From positions 1 through 41,591 of the forward strand of contig JAEUHN010000002.1 in NCBI GenBank assembly GCA_016795365.1: DNA of 41,591 nucleotides. The letters are read 5' to 3'. Position numbers and translations under genes: made by a program. Origin of the DNA: Verrucomicrobiaceae bacterium (GTDB lineage: Bacteria; Verrucomicrobiota; Verrucomicrobiia; Verrucomicrobiales; Verrucomicrobiaceae). Below are positions 16,311 through 24,223 of this stretch, one piece after another; the stretch's first letter is position 1; every line of letters begins with the position of its first letter. A model generated the notes under the pieces. That model did no database searches. It was not told the origin of the DNA and saw nothing but the letters and a program-made list of their open reading frames with translations.

Positions 16311-17105
16311 ATGGCCTCCCGCGATGACATTGCCTCCCTCAACAAAGACTTCTACCTCAGCAAGTCGGCTGCAGCTTGGTATGCAGAGAAGGAGTTTGTG
16401 ATGCCTGAAGAGCAGGCGTTTCTGCGAGACTATGAGTTGGCGCTGAAAGGATGCTCCCTCCTCGACATGGGCATCGGAGCTGGCCGGACCACCCGCTTCC
16501 TCCTTCCGCTCGTGGGCGATTATCGAGGCTTCGATTATTCCGAGGAGATGGTCCGGGCGGCTGCGGCTCGTTTTCCAGGGGTGAAGATTGAGGAACGAGA
16601 TGCCCGCGACCTGTCGGCGTATGGCGAGGCCTCGTTCGACGTCGTTCTATTTTCCTTCAATGGCATCGACTGCCTGTCGCACCAAGGACGGCTGCAAGTG
16701 ATGTCCGAAGTGAAGCGTGTGCTCAAGCCTGGCGGCATCTTCGCCTTTTCGAGCCACAACCGCGAGAAGCCGAAGACCCTTCCGCAGGATCTGAGCAATC
16801 TGAATCGATCCAAGAATCCGGTCCGAATGATCAAGAACCTCATCGAGTATTGGCAAGGCATCAGGAACTGGAAGCGAAGCCTGCACTGTGCCGAGGAAAC
16901 GGACAGCTATGAACTGCGGCATGACAGTTCGAATGGTTTCAAGGCTCCGATCTACTACATCCGCAAGAGCCACCAAGTGGCCCAGGCAGCAACGCAGGGC
17001 TTTGCCGTGGAAGCCATTTACAATGGCAAAGGACAGCCGACGACGGTGGAAGAGAGTGACACCGCCTCTTCCTGGATCTTCTATGCCTGCCGCAAGTCCG
17101 CATGA
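16311..17105 (+). CDS. SAM-dependent class I methyltransferase
   Basis: The 264-residue protein from ATG 16311 (MASRDDIASLNKDFYLSKSA) has motif I LLDMGIGAGRTTRFLLPLV (about 45-63), GFDYSEEMVRAAA (about 67-79), ERDARDLSAYGEASFDVVLF (about 90-109), and VLKPGGIFAFSSHNRE (about 133-148). An outer ATG at 16266 would overlap the divergent gene's upstream region and adds a stretch without conservation. It opens a rightward operon, and its stop overlaps the start of the next gene (ATGA). Substrate unknown, probably a glycan sugar or lipid-linked precursor. Confidence 0.83.
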   Translation: MASRDDIASLNKDFYLSKSAAAWYAEKEFVMPEEQAFLRDYELALKGCSLLDMGIGAGRTTRFLLPLVGDYRGFDYSEEMVRAAAARFPGVKIEERDARDLSAYGEASFDVVLFSFNGIDCLSHQGRLQVMSEVKRVLKPGGIFAFSSHNREKPKTLPQDLSNLNRSKNPVRMIKNLIEYWQGIRNWKRSLHCAEETDSYELRHDSSNGFKAPIYYIRKSHQVAQAATQGFAVEAIYNGKGQPTTVEESDTASSWIFYACRKSA

Positions 17106-18127
17106 TCAAGGTGCGGATCATCGACAAGGCGAGCGACCTGGACGCACTGGAGGCTGACTGGCATCGGCTGTGGTTGGCGCAGCCGAGGCGCGAAGTCTTC
17201 ACTCTTCATGCATGGGCGAAGGTCTTCCTGGAGGTCTATGGATCAAGCCAAGGTCTGTGCTGTCTGGTCGCTGAGGATGAGGGTATCAAGGCCATCTTGC
17301 CCTTGTTTCGCGATGAGAAGGGATGCCTGAGGTTCGTGGGCGATCCTCGGTCGGATTACTCCGACTTGCTGTGCTTGCCTGGCGATCTGAGCGAAGTCAC
17401 ACCGGCAATCCTGAAGGCGCTGAGCACCGAACGAGCTGTCTCACTCAGCGCTGTGCCCGAGCACAGCCTGCTCTTCACGGCGCTGAAGGACGTGCAGCAT
17501 CCTTTCGAGGTCGCCATCGAGGAACCATGTCCAGCCATCGAGTTTGATGCCGATGGAGCAGTGGTGAAGGAACTGCTGAAAAAGGAGAGCCTGCGCCGCC
17601 ATGAGAAGAAGGTGGCCAAGCTCGGTGCCATTCGCCTGGAGCGATTGACCACTCGGCAGGCGGCCTTGAAGTGGCTGCCAGTGCTTTTTGATCAGCACAT
17701 CGCCAGATGGAAAACGACGCCCACGCCAAGCCTATTCGAGACCGAAGCCCATCGTCGGTTTTACGAGCAGTTGGTGGTCAACGAGATCCTCTGGCCGATG
17801 GTCGATTTTCGACTGGTCTATGCCGGAGATCGCGTGGTGGCCACGCACTTCGGTTTCTTCCACGATCAGCGTTTTATCTGGTATAAGCCATCGTTCGATC
17901 CCGAGCTGTCGAACCTCGGTCCGGGCGAAGTGCTGCTCAAGTATCTCATCGCCGCCGCTGCCGAAGAAGGGGCGCTGGAGTTTGATTTCACTCGCGGAGG
18001 TGAGAGCTTCAAACAACGTTTCGCCACTGTGACCCGGAACAACTACGTCATTAGCCGCCGCCCGCTCCTGCAGAGACTTCGCTCTGCCGCTGGACGCGTG
18101 CGCAGGATGCTGCTGAAACAAAGCTGA
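17102..18127 (+). CDS. GNAT-fold acyltransferase of the CelD/BcsL (FemAB-like) family
   Basis: The 341-residue protein resembles the acetyltransferase_6/CelD family. The N-terminal part has WHRLWLAQPRREVFTLHAWA (about 20-39), a feature typical of this group, then LPLFRDEKGCLRFVGDPRSD. The C-terminal GNAT half has VVATHFGFFHDQRFIWYKPS (about 241-260), and the ending GALEFDFTRGGESFKQRF (about 284-301). The block FDFTRGGExFK is the clearest family signature. Related genes occur in cellulose and exopolysaccharide loci, and FemAB-like ones are found in exosortase-linked loci. They are thought to acylate glycan amino groups or add amino acids. It is coupled to the methyltransferase upstream and 5 bp from the deacetylase. 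Confidence 0.78.
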   Translation: MIKVRIIDKASDLDALEADWHRLWLAQPRREVFTLHAWAKVFLEVYGSSQGLCCLVAEDEGIKAILPLFRDEKGCLRFVGDPRSDYSDLLCLPGDLSEVTPAILKALSTERAVSLSAVPEHSLLFTALKDVQHPFEVAIEEPCPAIEFDADGAVVKELLKKESLRRHEKKVAKLGAIRLERLTTRQAALKWLPVLFDQHIARWKTTPTPSLFETEAHRRFYEQLVVNEILWPMVDFRLVYAGDRVVATHFGFFHDQRFIWYKPSFDPELSNLGPGEVLLKYLIAAAAEEGALEFDFTRGGESFKQRFATVTRNNYVISRRPLLQRLRSAAGRVRRMLLKQS

Positions 18128-18132
18128 CTGCG

Positions 18133-19113
18133 ATGGCCTTCAAGAAACTCATCGCCTCCGTTCTGGCCCGCTCGCCTTTGCCTTTGATAACGAGGCGGGC
18201 GCACCGTCGGCAGCTTTCGATTTTGATGTTCCATGGGTTCGCCAGCGGTCCCTTGCTGCCTTATGAAAACCTCGAGCACAAGCACCTGGAGGTGGCCAAG
18301 TGGCGCGCCTTCGCTGGCTGGCTGGCTCGTGTGTATCGGGTGATTCCGTTGAGCGAAGCAGTTGATTGTCTGGAGCGCGGCAAGTCACTGCCTGACTATG
18401 CTCTGTGTGTGACGATGGACGATGGTTTCCGTTCCACGCATGACCTTGCCTTTCCGGTGCTGAAGGAACTCGCGATGCCAGCCTCGATTTACCTCGCGAC
18501 CTCGTTCGTGGAAGAGAAGCGTCCGATCTGGGTGGACCGCGTCAGTTACAGCCTCATCCAAGCAGGGCAGGGCTATGCGGACCTGCGAACGGTAAAGTCG
18601 AGGCTCAAATGTCAGCCGCAGGATCAGATCGAGCAGGCGGTGGCCGAGATCGAGCGGCAGACGGGCCATGCCATGCCGCTGAATGTGAACGATCCATCGC
18701 TCCCAGCCACCCAACGAAGCCTTGATTGGGGTCAGATCATCGCCATGCGCGACAGCGGGCTCGTTGAGTTTGGCAGTCACACCTGCACGCATCGCATCGT
18801 GGGCCGGTGCAGCCGTGAGGTGGCCTTTGACGAGCTACGCAACTCCCGCCGCCTAATTGAAGAACGCATCGGTGGTCGCTGTGATTTGTTCTGCTATCCC
18901 AATGGCACGCCGGGCGATTTCACACCCGAGTCTGAAGCATTGGCTCGCGAAGCGGGCTATCGCTCAACGCTCACGACCGTCGCGGGTTGGAATGCAGCCA
19001 ACGCTTCGCCCTTTGCCTTGCGGAGACTGGGCGTGAACAATGAACTGAACCTCACTCGCTTCCAGTTGACGGTCAGCGGCGTGATGGCTCGGATCGAAGG
19101 CTACGGAGCTTGA
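18133..19113 (+). CDS. Polysaccharide deacetylase (NodB homology domain)
   Basis: The 326-residue protein has the carbohydrate esterase 4 motifs: TMDDGF with D96 and D97 (catalytic base and metal ligand) and SHTCTHR with H216 and H220 (metal ligands). The later FCYPNGTPGDFTPE corresponds to the motif around the substrate-binding Arg/Tyr loop, though the usual RPP is absent. The interval between motifs 1 and 2 is long (about 119 residues), with a family-type PIWVDRVSY segment. It probably removes N-acetyl groups from a glycan in or outside the membrane. No clear signal peptide is seen. Within the operon it follows the GNAT-type acyltransferase by 5 bp and precedes a glycosyltransferase by 6 bp. 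Confidence 0.87.
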   Translation: MAFKKLIASVLARSPLPLITRRAHRRQLSILMFHGFASGPLLPYENLEHKHLEVAKWRAFAGWLARVYRVIPLSEAVDCLERGKSLPDYALCVTMDDGFRSTHDLAFPVLKELAMPASIYLATSFVEEKRPIWVDRVSYSLIQAGQGYADLRTVKSRLKCQPQDQIEQAVAEIERQTGHAMPLNVNDPSLPATQRSLDWGQIIAMRDSGLVEFGSHTCTHRIVGRCSREVAFDELRNSRRLIEERIGGRCDLFCYPNGTPGDFTPESEALAREAGYRSTLTTVAGWNAANASPFALRRLGVNNELNLTRFQLTVSGVMARIEGYGA

Positions 19114-19119
19114 TCGACC

Positions 19120-20460
19120 ATGGACCTGAAGGCCTTCATTCGTCGGAGCAAGCTGAGGCTGAGCGATGCGCTTCGCTACTCTCATGCCGCACGTGAGGGG
19201 GCTGGGTGGCTGCATCTGGCGCGCGGCCTGCTCGCCTCAGATCCCGTTGAACGCGGGAGCCGACTGGCTCGTGCCTTGAGCTTCGCGCGCTCGAACTTTC
19301 TGATCGGCCTCTGCATCCGTTTCATCCACCGAAACCCAGGCATCAAGGGAAAGGCCGAGATTTGGAGTCAGATCGTTCGCGGGCTGCCGCGCTATCGCGA
19401 CTTGATCAAGACGCGACCGTTGCTGGACAGGAGCATCATCCTCAAGGCACCACGAGACGGCGGCGAAAAAGGCGTGCTGCTCATGACCTTCGAATACAAC
19501 TGGGCCCGCCTGCTCCTTGGACTCTCGGAGGAAGAGTTTCGCTGGGTGGATGAGCACTTCGATCTGGTGCTCTCGACGAGCTGGTCGCCCACCGATTATG
19601 CCGTGCTGGCCCTCGCTCTGAGCAAGGTCAAGGGCACGATCTTTGTGCAAAGCTGCAACTACACCGAGATCGACACCATTGAGCGATTCGACCCTCGGCT
19701 GAAGTGTCTGAGCACCTTGCCTTGCGACTGGATCAATCCGTCCCTCTACCAGCCGCGTCCGCCTGCTGAGCGAACGACCGACATTGTGATGGTGGCCAAC
19801 TGGGGCGAGTTCAAACGCCACTGGGATCTGTTCCGTGCCCTCGCGCACATGCCTGCCGCGTTGAAGGTGGTGCTCATCGGCCAGAAGGAGGGTGGGAGGA
19901 CGATCGAGACTCTGCGTGCCCTGGCCAGGGACTTCGGCGTGCCCCAGCAGTTGGAGTTTATCGAATCGGTGCCAATTGAGGAAGTGGCCCGCCAGCAATG
20001 CCAGGCCAAGGTTTCACTCATTATGACGCGGCGGGAAGGGTGCTGCGTGGCGGCGGTTGAGTCGCTCTTTGCCGGTTGTGCCTTGGCGATGCGGGACGAT
20101 GCGCATGTGGGTCCGCTGGCCTACATCAATGAACGCACCGGACAACGCTTGCGTCCGGACCACCTCGCGGAGGATCTGATGGAACTGATCGCGGTGGTCG
20201 GACGATTGGAGCCCAGGAACTGGGCGGTCGAGCACGTGGCGGGTGAGGTCTCCAGGAAGAAGCTGGATCAACTGCTCGAGCATCACGCGAGGTCGATCGG
20301 ACAGCCTTGGACGGCAGGAGTCGTTCAGCCCCAATGGCGTCCTCACCCGACCTTTGCGAACGAGGCGGATCGCGAAGCAATGCGCTTCGTTTATGAAACT
20401 CTGACCGCACGTTTCCCGAAGGTGTTTGGCCCTGATCTGATCACGGAGAGCTGGCGATGA
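19120..20460 (+). CDS. Glycosyltransferase, GT-B type (divergent GT4-like)
   Basis: The 446-residue protein lacks a typical N-terminal GGxE motif but has a C-terminal GT-B half. TTDIVMVANWGEFKRHWDLF (about 221-240) corresponds to the beta-strand after the hinge, LKVVLIGQKEGGRTIETL follows, and the donor-site E-x7-E can be read in RREGCCVAAVESLFAG (about 304-319). The N-terminal 100 residues are basic and helical. It is the fourth gene of the rightward operon starting at 16311. It may be a transferase acting late in the repeat unit. The stop is followed by a tiny overlapping ORF (20457-20501). Confidence 0.72.
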   Translation: MDLKAFIRRSKLRLSDALRYSHAAREGAGWLHLARGLLASDPVERGSRLARALSFARSNFLIGLCIRFIHRNPGIKGKAEIWSQIVRGLPRYRDLIKTRPLLDRSIILKAPRDGGEKGVLLMTFEYNWARLLLGLSEEEFRWVDEHFDLVLSTSWSPTDYAVLALALSKVKGTIFVQSCNYTEIDTIERFDPRLKCLSTLPCDWINPSLYQPRPPAERTTDIVMVANWGEFKRHWDLFRALAHMPAALKVVLIGQKEGGRTIETLRALARDFGVPQQLEFIESVPIEEVARQQCQAKVSLIMTRREGCCVAAVESLFAGCALAMRDDAHVGPLAYINERTGQRLRPDHLAEDLMELIAVVGRLEPRNWAVEHVAGEVSRKKLDQLLEHHARSIGQPWTAGVVQPQWRPHPTFANEADREAMRFVYETLTARFPKVFGPDLITESWR

Positions 20461-20501
20461 GCGCCGTGACGGTTGCGCTGGAAGCACGTGCCGCCTACTG
20501 A
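20457..20501 (+). pseudogene. 14-codon remnant or micro-ORF coupled to the glycosyltransferase
   Basis: An ATG overlapping the glycosyltransferase TGA (ATGA) opens a frame MSAVTVALEARAAY followed by TGA. The start has the same overlap geometry as the true genes in the locus, so this may be the surviving 5' end of a deleted gene. A meaningless overlap is possible, and nothing else supports it. Confidence 0.25.
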
Positions 20502-20534
20502 TGCTCTGGCATTCGAGATCCCTTTTCCTCACCC

Positions 20535-21707
20535 ATGAGTAAGCCCAGTATCAAACAGCGTTTTGACCAAGGATTGCACACCTTTGGCGGCAGGCTCCAG
20601 ACCCCTGAGGGGCGTGGTCAGATCGTGAAGGGTTGCTTCGGGCTGTTGAGACGCATGCTGCGATGGACGGTGATGGTCTTTGTTGGCGCGCTTCTATTGT
20701 TAGGTATTCTGATGCGCTATGTAGGGGAGCAGAATGTGTTCTTTGCCTTCTCGAGCTTCATGCCGCCGCTGATTTGGTTCCTTCCTCTCCTCGGTCTACT
20801 GCCCTTGTGCGTCTTGTTTCTCGAGTGGCGCGGGCTGGTGGTCGGCGTGGTGGGAGGCTTGGTCGCTGCTTTCGGTTTCTTCGGCTACCAATGGCGTGGG
20901 CAGAGGGACATGGCGGCGAAGGAAGGTCAGCTCGTGGTGCTCACGAACAACCGTGGACAGCATGGCAACTACAGCATGAAGGACTTCAAGGAGGCGGTGA
21001 AGCCGGACATCATGGTCTTCCAGGAAGCCGGTGCGGTGTCCGCCCGTTATCTGGCTGACCCGTTCTACAGTGAGTTCAAAGACGGCAAGGATTTGGGAGA
21101 GTTCGCGCTGGTCAGCAAGTATCCCATTCTATCCGTGGAGCCGGTGACGTTCGTGGACGACAAGGGCGTGAGTCAGAGCATCGCAGCCAGGTATGTGATC
21201 GACTTCAAGGGCACTCACATCGTGATCTACAACACGCACATGCCCTCGCCACGCGATGCCCTTCGATACCATGTGCGCGGCTCATTTCTTTACGGTCTGA
21301 TCGGCATTCCAGGCACGCCATTCGCAGCCAAGCGTCGTGAGGTCCAGCGTGGCTGGGACCTTCGCATCGCCATGGTTCGCTTCATGATGGATCGTGCTTC
21401 CCAAGAGACCCTACCGACAATGATGGTGGGCGACTTCAATCTGACGAGCCTTGGCTATTCTCATGGCCTGGTGACCGATGTCTTTGGCGATGCTCATGAG
21501 GCAGCAGGCAGCGGCTTCGGCTTTTCTTTTCCAGGGGTCACGCACAACCCGCTCGCCATGGGGCAGCCATGGATGCGTCTCGACTACCTGTTTTTCGATC
21601 GCCAGCACTGGCAGTGCACCGCTTGCATCACGGAGCCCCATCGGCCGTCTCAGCACCGTGCAGTGGCGGCAACATTCTCGCTGCTCACGCCAGCACCTGC
21701 CCGGTAG
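20535..21707 (+). CDS. Membrane-anchored endonuclease/exonuclease/phosphatase (EEP) family protein
   Basis: The 390-residue protein has three hydrophobic segments (about 42-62, 68-94 and 99-118) followed by an EEP catalytic domain: VLTNNRGQHG (N138/N139), VFQEAG (E164), YNTHMPS (H235), MVGDFNLTS (D300, N302), RLDYLFF (D350) and SQHRAV (H374). The usual last motif is SDH, so the Asp that supports the catalytic His is replaced by Gln373. Membrane EEP proteins include VanJ-like enzymes that act on lipid-linked diphosphates, which would suit undecaprenyl carrier recycling in this locus. That function is inference. The last 58 bp overlap the convergent glycosyltransferase gene. Confidence 0.82.
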   Translation: MSKPSIKQRFDQGLHTFGGRLQTPEGRGQIVKGCFGLLRRMLRWTVMVFVGALLLLGILMRYVGEQNVFFAFSSFMPPLIWFLPLLGLLPLCVLFLEWRGLVVGVVGGLVAAFGFFGYQWRGQRDMAAKEGQLVVLTNNRGQHGNYSMKDFKEAVKPDIMVFQEAGAVSARYLADPFYSEFKDGKDLGEFALVSKYPILSVEPVTFVDDKGVSQSIAARYVIDFKGTHIVIYNTHMPSPRDALRYHVRGSFLYGLIGIPGTPFAAKRREVQRGWDLRIAMVRFMMDRASQETLPTMMVGDFNLTSLGYSHGLVTDVFGDAHEAAGSGFGFSFPGVTHNPLAMGQPWMRLDYLFFDRQHWQCTACITEPHRPSQHRAVAATFSLLTPAPAR

Positions 21708-22828
21708 AGCTGTTGGTAAGTGCGGATCATGGCGTCCATCGAGAAGCGATGCATAACACTCTCTCGGGCGTTCCGGCTGCAATGCGCGAGGTGGTTCGTG
21801 TCAGAGAGCGCATTCTTTAGTTCGGTGGCGAGGATGTCGGACGTATCCAGCTCGCGGAGGAATCCGTTGCTGTTGTCTTCGATCACCTCGGCATTGCCAC
21901 AGGCGGAATGGGCGAGCACAGGCACGCCACAGGCCATGGCTTCGAGCACGGCATTGGACAGTCCCTCGATCTCAGAAGGCGCAGCCAGAAGGCTCATCGC
22001 TTGATAGTAAGGACGGAGGTCGTTTTGATGTCCTGCCCAGGTGATTCGATCAGCAAACTCGTGCTCTCGCATGGCACCAATAATGTCGTCGCGGTCCGCA
22101 CCACCGTCACCAACTACGAGCAGACGAAGCTGAGGCCATGTGGGGGACAGTTTCGCAAAAGCTTCCAGCAACATCCGGTGGCGCTTCAGGGCCACTAGCC
22201 GACCCACAATGCCAATGACGATGTCGTCGTTGCCGAAGCCAAGCTGAGTGCGTGCGCTGCCCATGTCCATCGCAGGCGTGTAACGATCATAATCGACGCC
22301 ATTGGGAGTGACAACGATCTGCTCGGGACTGGACAATTGCAGGTCCACCAGATTGTCTCGCACGCTGCTGGAGACCACGTGCAGCCGACGGCACAACCGG
22401 AACAGCCAGCGTCGTTGGCGGAGCCGTTTGGGCGTGAGGTCGGGCTTTTGCAGCTGCCCATGCTCGCCGTGAACGATGGGGGGGAGGCGGCCTCCGAGAG
22501 TGGCCAAGGCGGCGTAAATCAAAGTGCCCAGGTTGTGCGTATGCACCACGTCCGCCCTCACGCGTCGCAGGTATCGAGCGAGTGCGATCACCGCTTTGGG
22601 CGAAAACCCTTCACCCTTGCCCAGCACGACTACCTTGGACTCATCGGGCATGCGGGACGCGAAGTCGCCTTTGAATCGTAGGCAGGCGGCGTGGATCTCG
22701 AACCCTTGCCCGTGAAGTCGGCGTGCCACATTGACCACTCCATTCTCAAGCCCGCCGGGAGCGAGCGAATCAAGCACATGCACAACGCGAAGAGGAGGGG
22801 AGCCAGTCATGGGAGGTGAGCGGTCCAT
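21650..22828 (-). CDS. GT4-family glycosyltransferase
   Basis: The protein (392 residues from ATG 22828, or 386 from ATG 22810) has full GT4 features: VVHVLDSLAPGGLENGVVNV near the N-terminus, ADVVHTHNLGTLIYAALA, VVTPNGVDYDRYTP (hinge), GIVGRLVALKRHRMLLEAF, and the E-x7-E motif in APSEIEGLSNAVLEAMACG. Two codons could be the start. An open frame upstream adds 59 residues without family similarity, so I left it out. No Shine-Dalgarno-like sequence decides between the two. The 3' end overlaps the convergent EEP gene by 58 bp. It closes the polysaccharide locus before the phosphate operon. Confidence 0.87.
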   Translation of the reverse strand: MDRSPPMTGSPPLRVVHVLDSLAPGGLENGVVNVARRLHGQGFEIHAACLRFKGDFASRMPDESKVVVLGKGEGFSPKAVIALARYLRRVRADVVHTHNLGTLIYAALATLGGRLPPIVHGEHGQLQKPDLTPKRLRQRRWLFRLCRRLHVVSSSVRDNLVDLQLSSPEQIVVTPNGVDYDRYTPAMDMGSARTQLGFGNDDIVIGIVGRLVALKRHRMLLEAFAKLSPTWPQLRLLVVGDGGADRDDIIGAMREHEFADRITWAGHQNDLRPYYQAMSLLAAPSEIEGLSNAVLEAMACGVPVLAHSACGNAEVIEDNSNGFLRELDTSDILATELKNALSDTNHLAHCSRNARESVMHRFSMDAMIRTYQQLYRAGAGVSSENVAATARC

Positions 22829-22973
22829 CCGGTAGTGCGGCAAGCCTTGCCTGTCCAATCTCAACGTCTGGCAAAGAGGGTGAAGCCTCGGGCGGTGGTG
22901 GCCGATTGGGTTGCTGGTGAACAGCAAGAGAAGGTTGCTTCGATAGACTCTCTGGGCACCCTTGCTTAGCTCC

Positions 22974-22991
22974 GTGACAATTTCGTCACAG
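22974..22991 (-). promoter_or_regulatory. Pho-box-like palindrome upstream of pstC
   Basis: The plus strand carries GTGAC (22974-22978) and GTCAC (22985-22989) six bases apart, an inverted repeat 57 bp before the pstC ATG. Read on the minus strand it gives CTGTGACGAAATTGTCAC, agreeing with the E. coli PhoB box CTGTCATAAATCTGTCAC at 12 of 18 positions and exactly in the last TGTCAC. The phylum's PhoB site is not known to me, so this is a candidate operator only. The operon's own PhoB/PhoR genes make phosphate control likely. Confidence 0.35.
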
Positions 22992-23047
22992 GCAGCTATT
23001 GGCAAGGCGGAGCGGGCTTGCCACGATCACATCATCTCTTGTAGCGA

Positions 23048-24223
23048 ATGTCTCACACACCCCACAAAGCAAAACGATCCGAAGGATGGATGGGGCTGAA
23101 ACGTGGCCATCGGGCGAGGCCGCTGGAGTGGATCGCCGAGCGGGTGATCTTCTTGGTTTCGATGTCGGCCATCGTGACGACGCTGCTGATCTTCGTGTTC
23201 ATCGCACGGGAAAGCGTGCCGATTTTCCTCCAGCGCGAGGATAGCTCGCATCCGACCACCTTTATCCCTGTGGAAGAGGCGTCCAAGCACAGTGCGGAGG
23301 AGCTGGCCAAGTATCTCGATATGAAGGCGGATGAGGTGAAGGCGCTCGATGCGGACACGCTCAAGCTCATGCTGGAGGTCAAGCTTGATCAGGCCAAGGA
23401 GGCCCCCGTGGACAAGGATGCGCAGATCAACACGACCCTGTGGCGCTACCTGATCAAGCCACATCAATGGACGGGCTACGACAAGCCGAGCTACATCTGG
23501 CAGCCGATCGGCAGCATCCACAAATACAACATCATGCCGCTGGTCGTGGGCAGTCTGAAGGTGACGTTCGTCGGCTTGTTGTTTGCGGTGCCGCTGGCCT
23601 TGCTCGCAGCGCTCTACGTGTCTCAACTCGCAGCGCCACGCACTCGCGAGTGGCTGAAGCCCACGATCGAGCTGCTCTCAGGCATCCCGTCGGTCGTGGT
23701 GGGCACCTTTGCACTCCTGGTGCTGGCGACGTTCCTGCAAAGCATCTTTGGCTACCAGACGCGGCTCAATGCGTTCGTCGCAGGCATTGCGTTGGGCTTC
23801 TCGGTGATTCCGCTAGTCTTCTCCGTGGCGGAGGACGCGCTGACGAGTGTGCCACGCAGCTACGTGCAGGCGGCTCTGGCGCTGGGGGCATCAAAGTGGA
23901 AGGCAGCCTGGCAAATCGTGCTGCCTGCGGCGCTGCCGGGTGTGTTTGCATCGGTCGTTCTGGGCTTTGGCCGCGCGATTGGCGAGACGATGATCGTGCT
24001 CATGGTGACCTCGGCGAGCGTGATGTCGTGGAGCATCTTTGATGGCACCCGCAGTCTCACGGCAACGATCGCGGCTGAGATGGCGGAGGCCGTGGCGGGC
24101 GGACATCACTACCGGATGCTCTTCATGCTCGGTGCGATCTTGTTCGTCGTGACCTTCGTGACCAACATGATTGGAGATGTGGTGATTCACCGGCTGAAAG
24201 GCCGACTGGAGGGCAAGGCATGA
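23048..24223 (+). CDS. pstC: Phosphate ABC transporter permease PstC with extended loop
   Basis: The 391-residue protein has a first membrane helix (about 33-54, VIFLVSMSAIVTTLLIFVF) and a C-terminal permease domain from about 160 with the EAA motif ALALGASKWKAAWQIVLP near 277-295. Typical PstC proteins are around 300-330 residues. The excess lies between the first helix and the permease domain, about 100 residues (56-155) that are charged, include a helix-rich AEELAKYLDMKADEVKALDA stretch and should face the outside. PstC and PstA form the channel for phosphate driven by PstB. The next gene overlaps by 4 bp. No pstS gene lies beside it. Confidence 0.95.
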   Translation: MSHTPHKAKRSEGWMGLKRGHRARPLEWIAERVIFLVSMSAIVTTLLIFVFIARESVPIFLQREDSSHPTTFIPVEEASKHSAEELAKYLDMKADEVKALDADTLKLMLEVKLDQAKEAPVDKDAQINTTLWRYLIKPHQWTGYDKPSYIWQPIGSIHKYNIMPLVVGSLKVTFVGLLFAVPLALLAALYVSQLAAPRTREWLKPTIELLSGIPSVVVGTFALLVLATFLQSIFGYQTRLNAFVAGIALGFSVIPLVFSVAEDALTSVPRSYVQAALALGASKWKAAWQIVLPAALPGVFASVVLGFGRAIGETMIVLMVTSASVMSWSIFDGTRSLTATIAAEMAEAVAGGHHYRMLFMLGAILFVVTFVTNMIGDVVIHRLKGRLEGKA

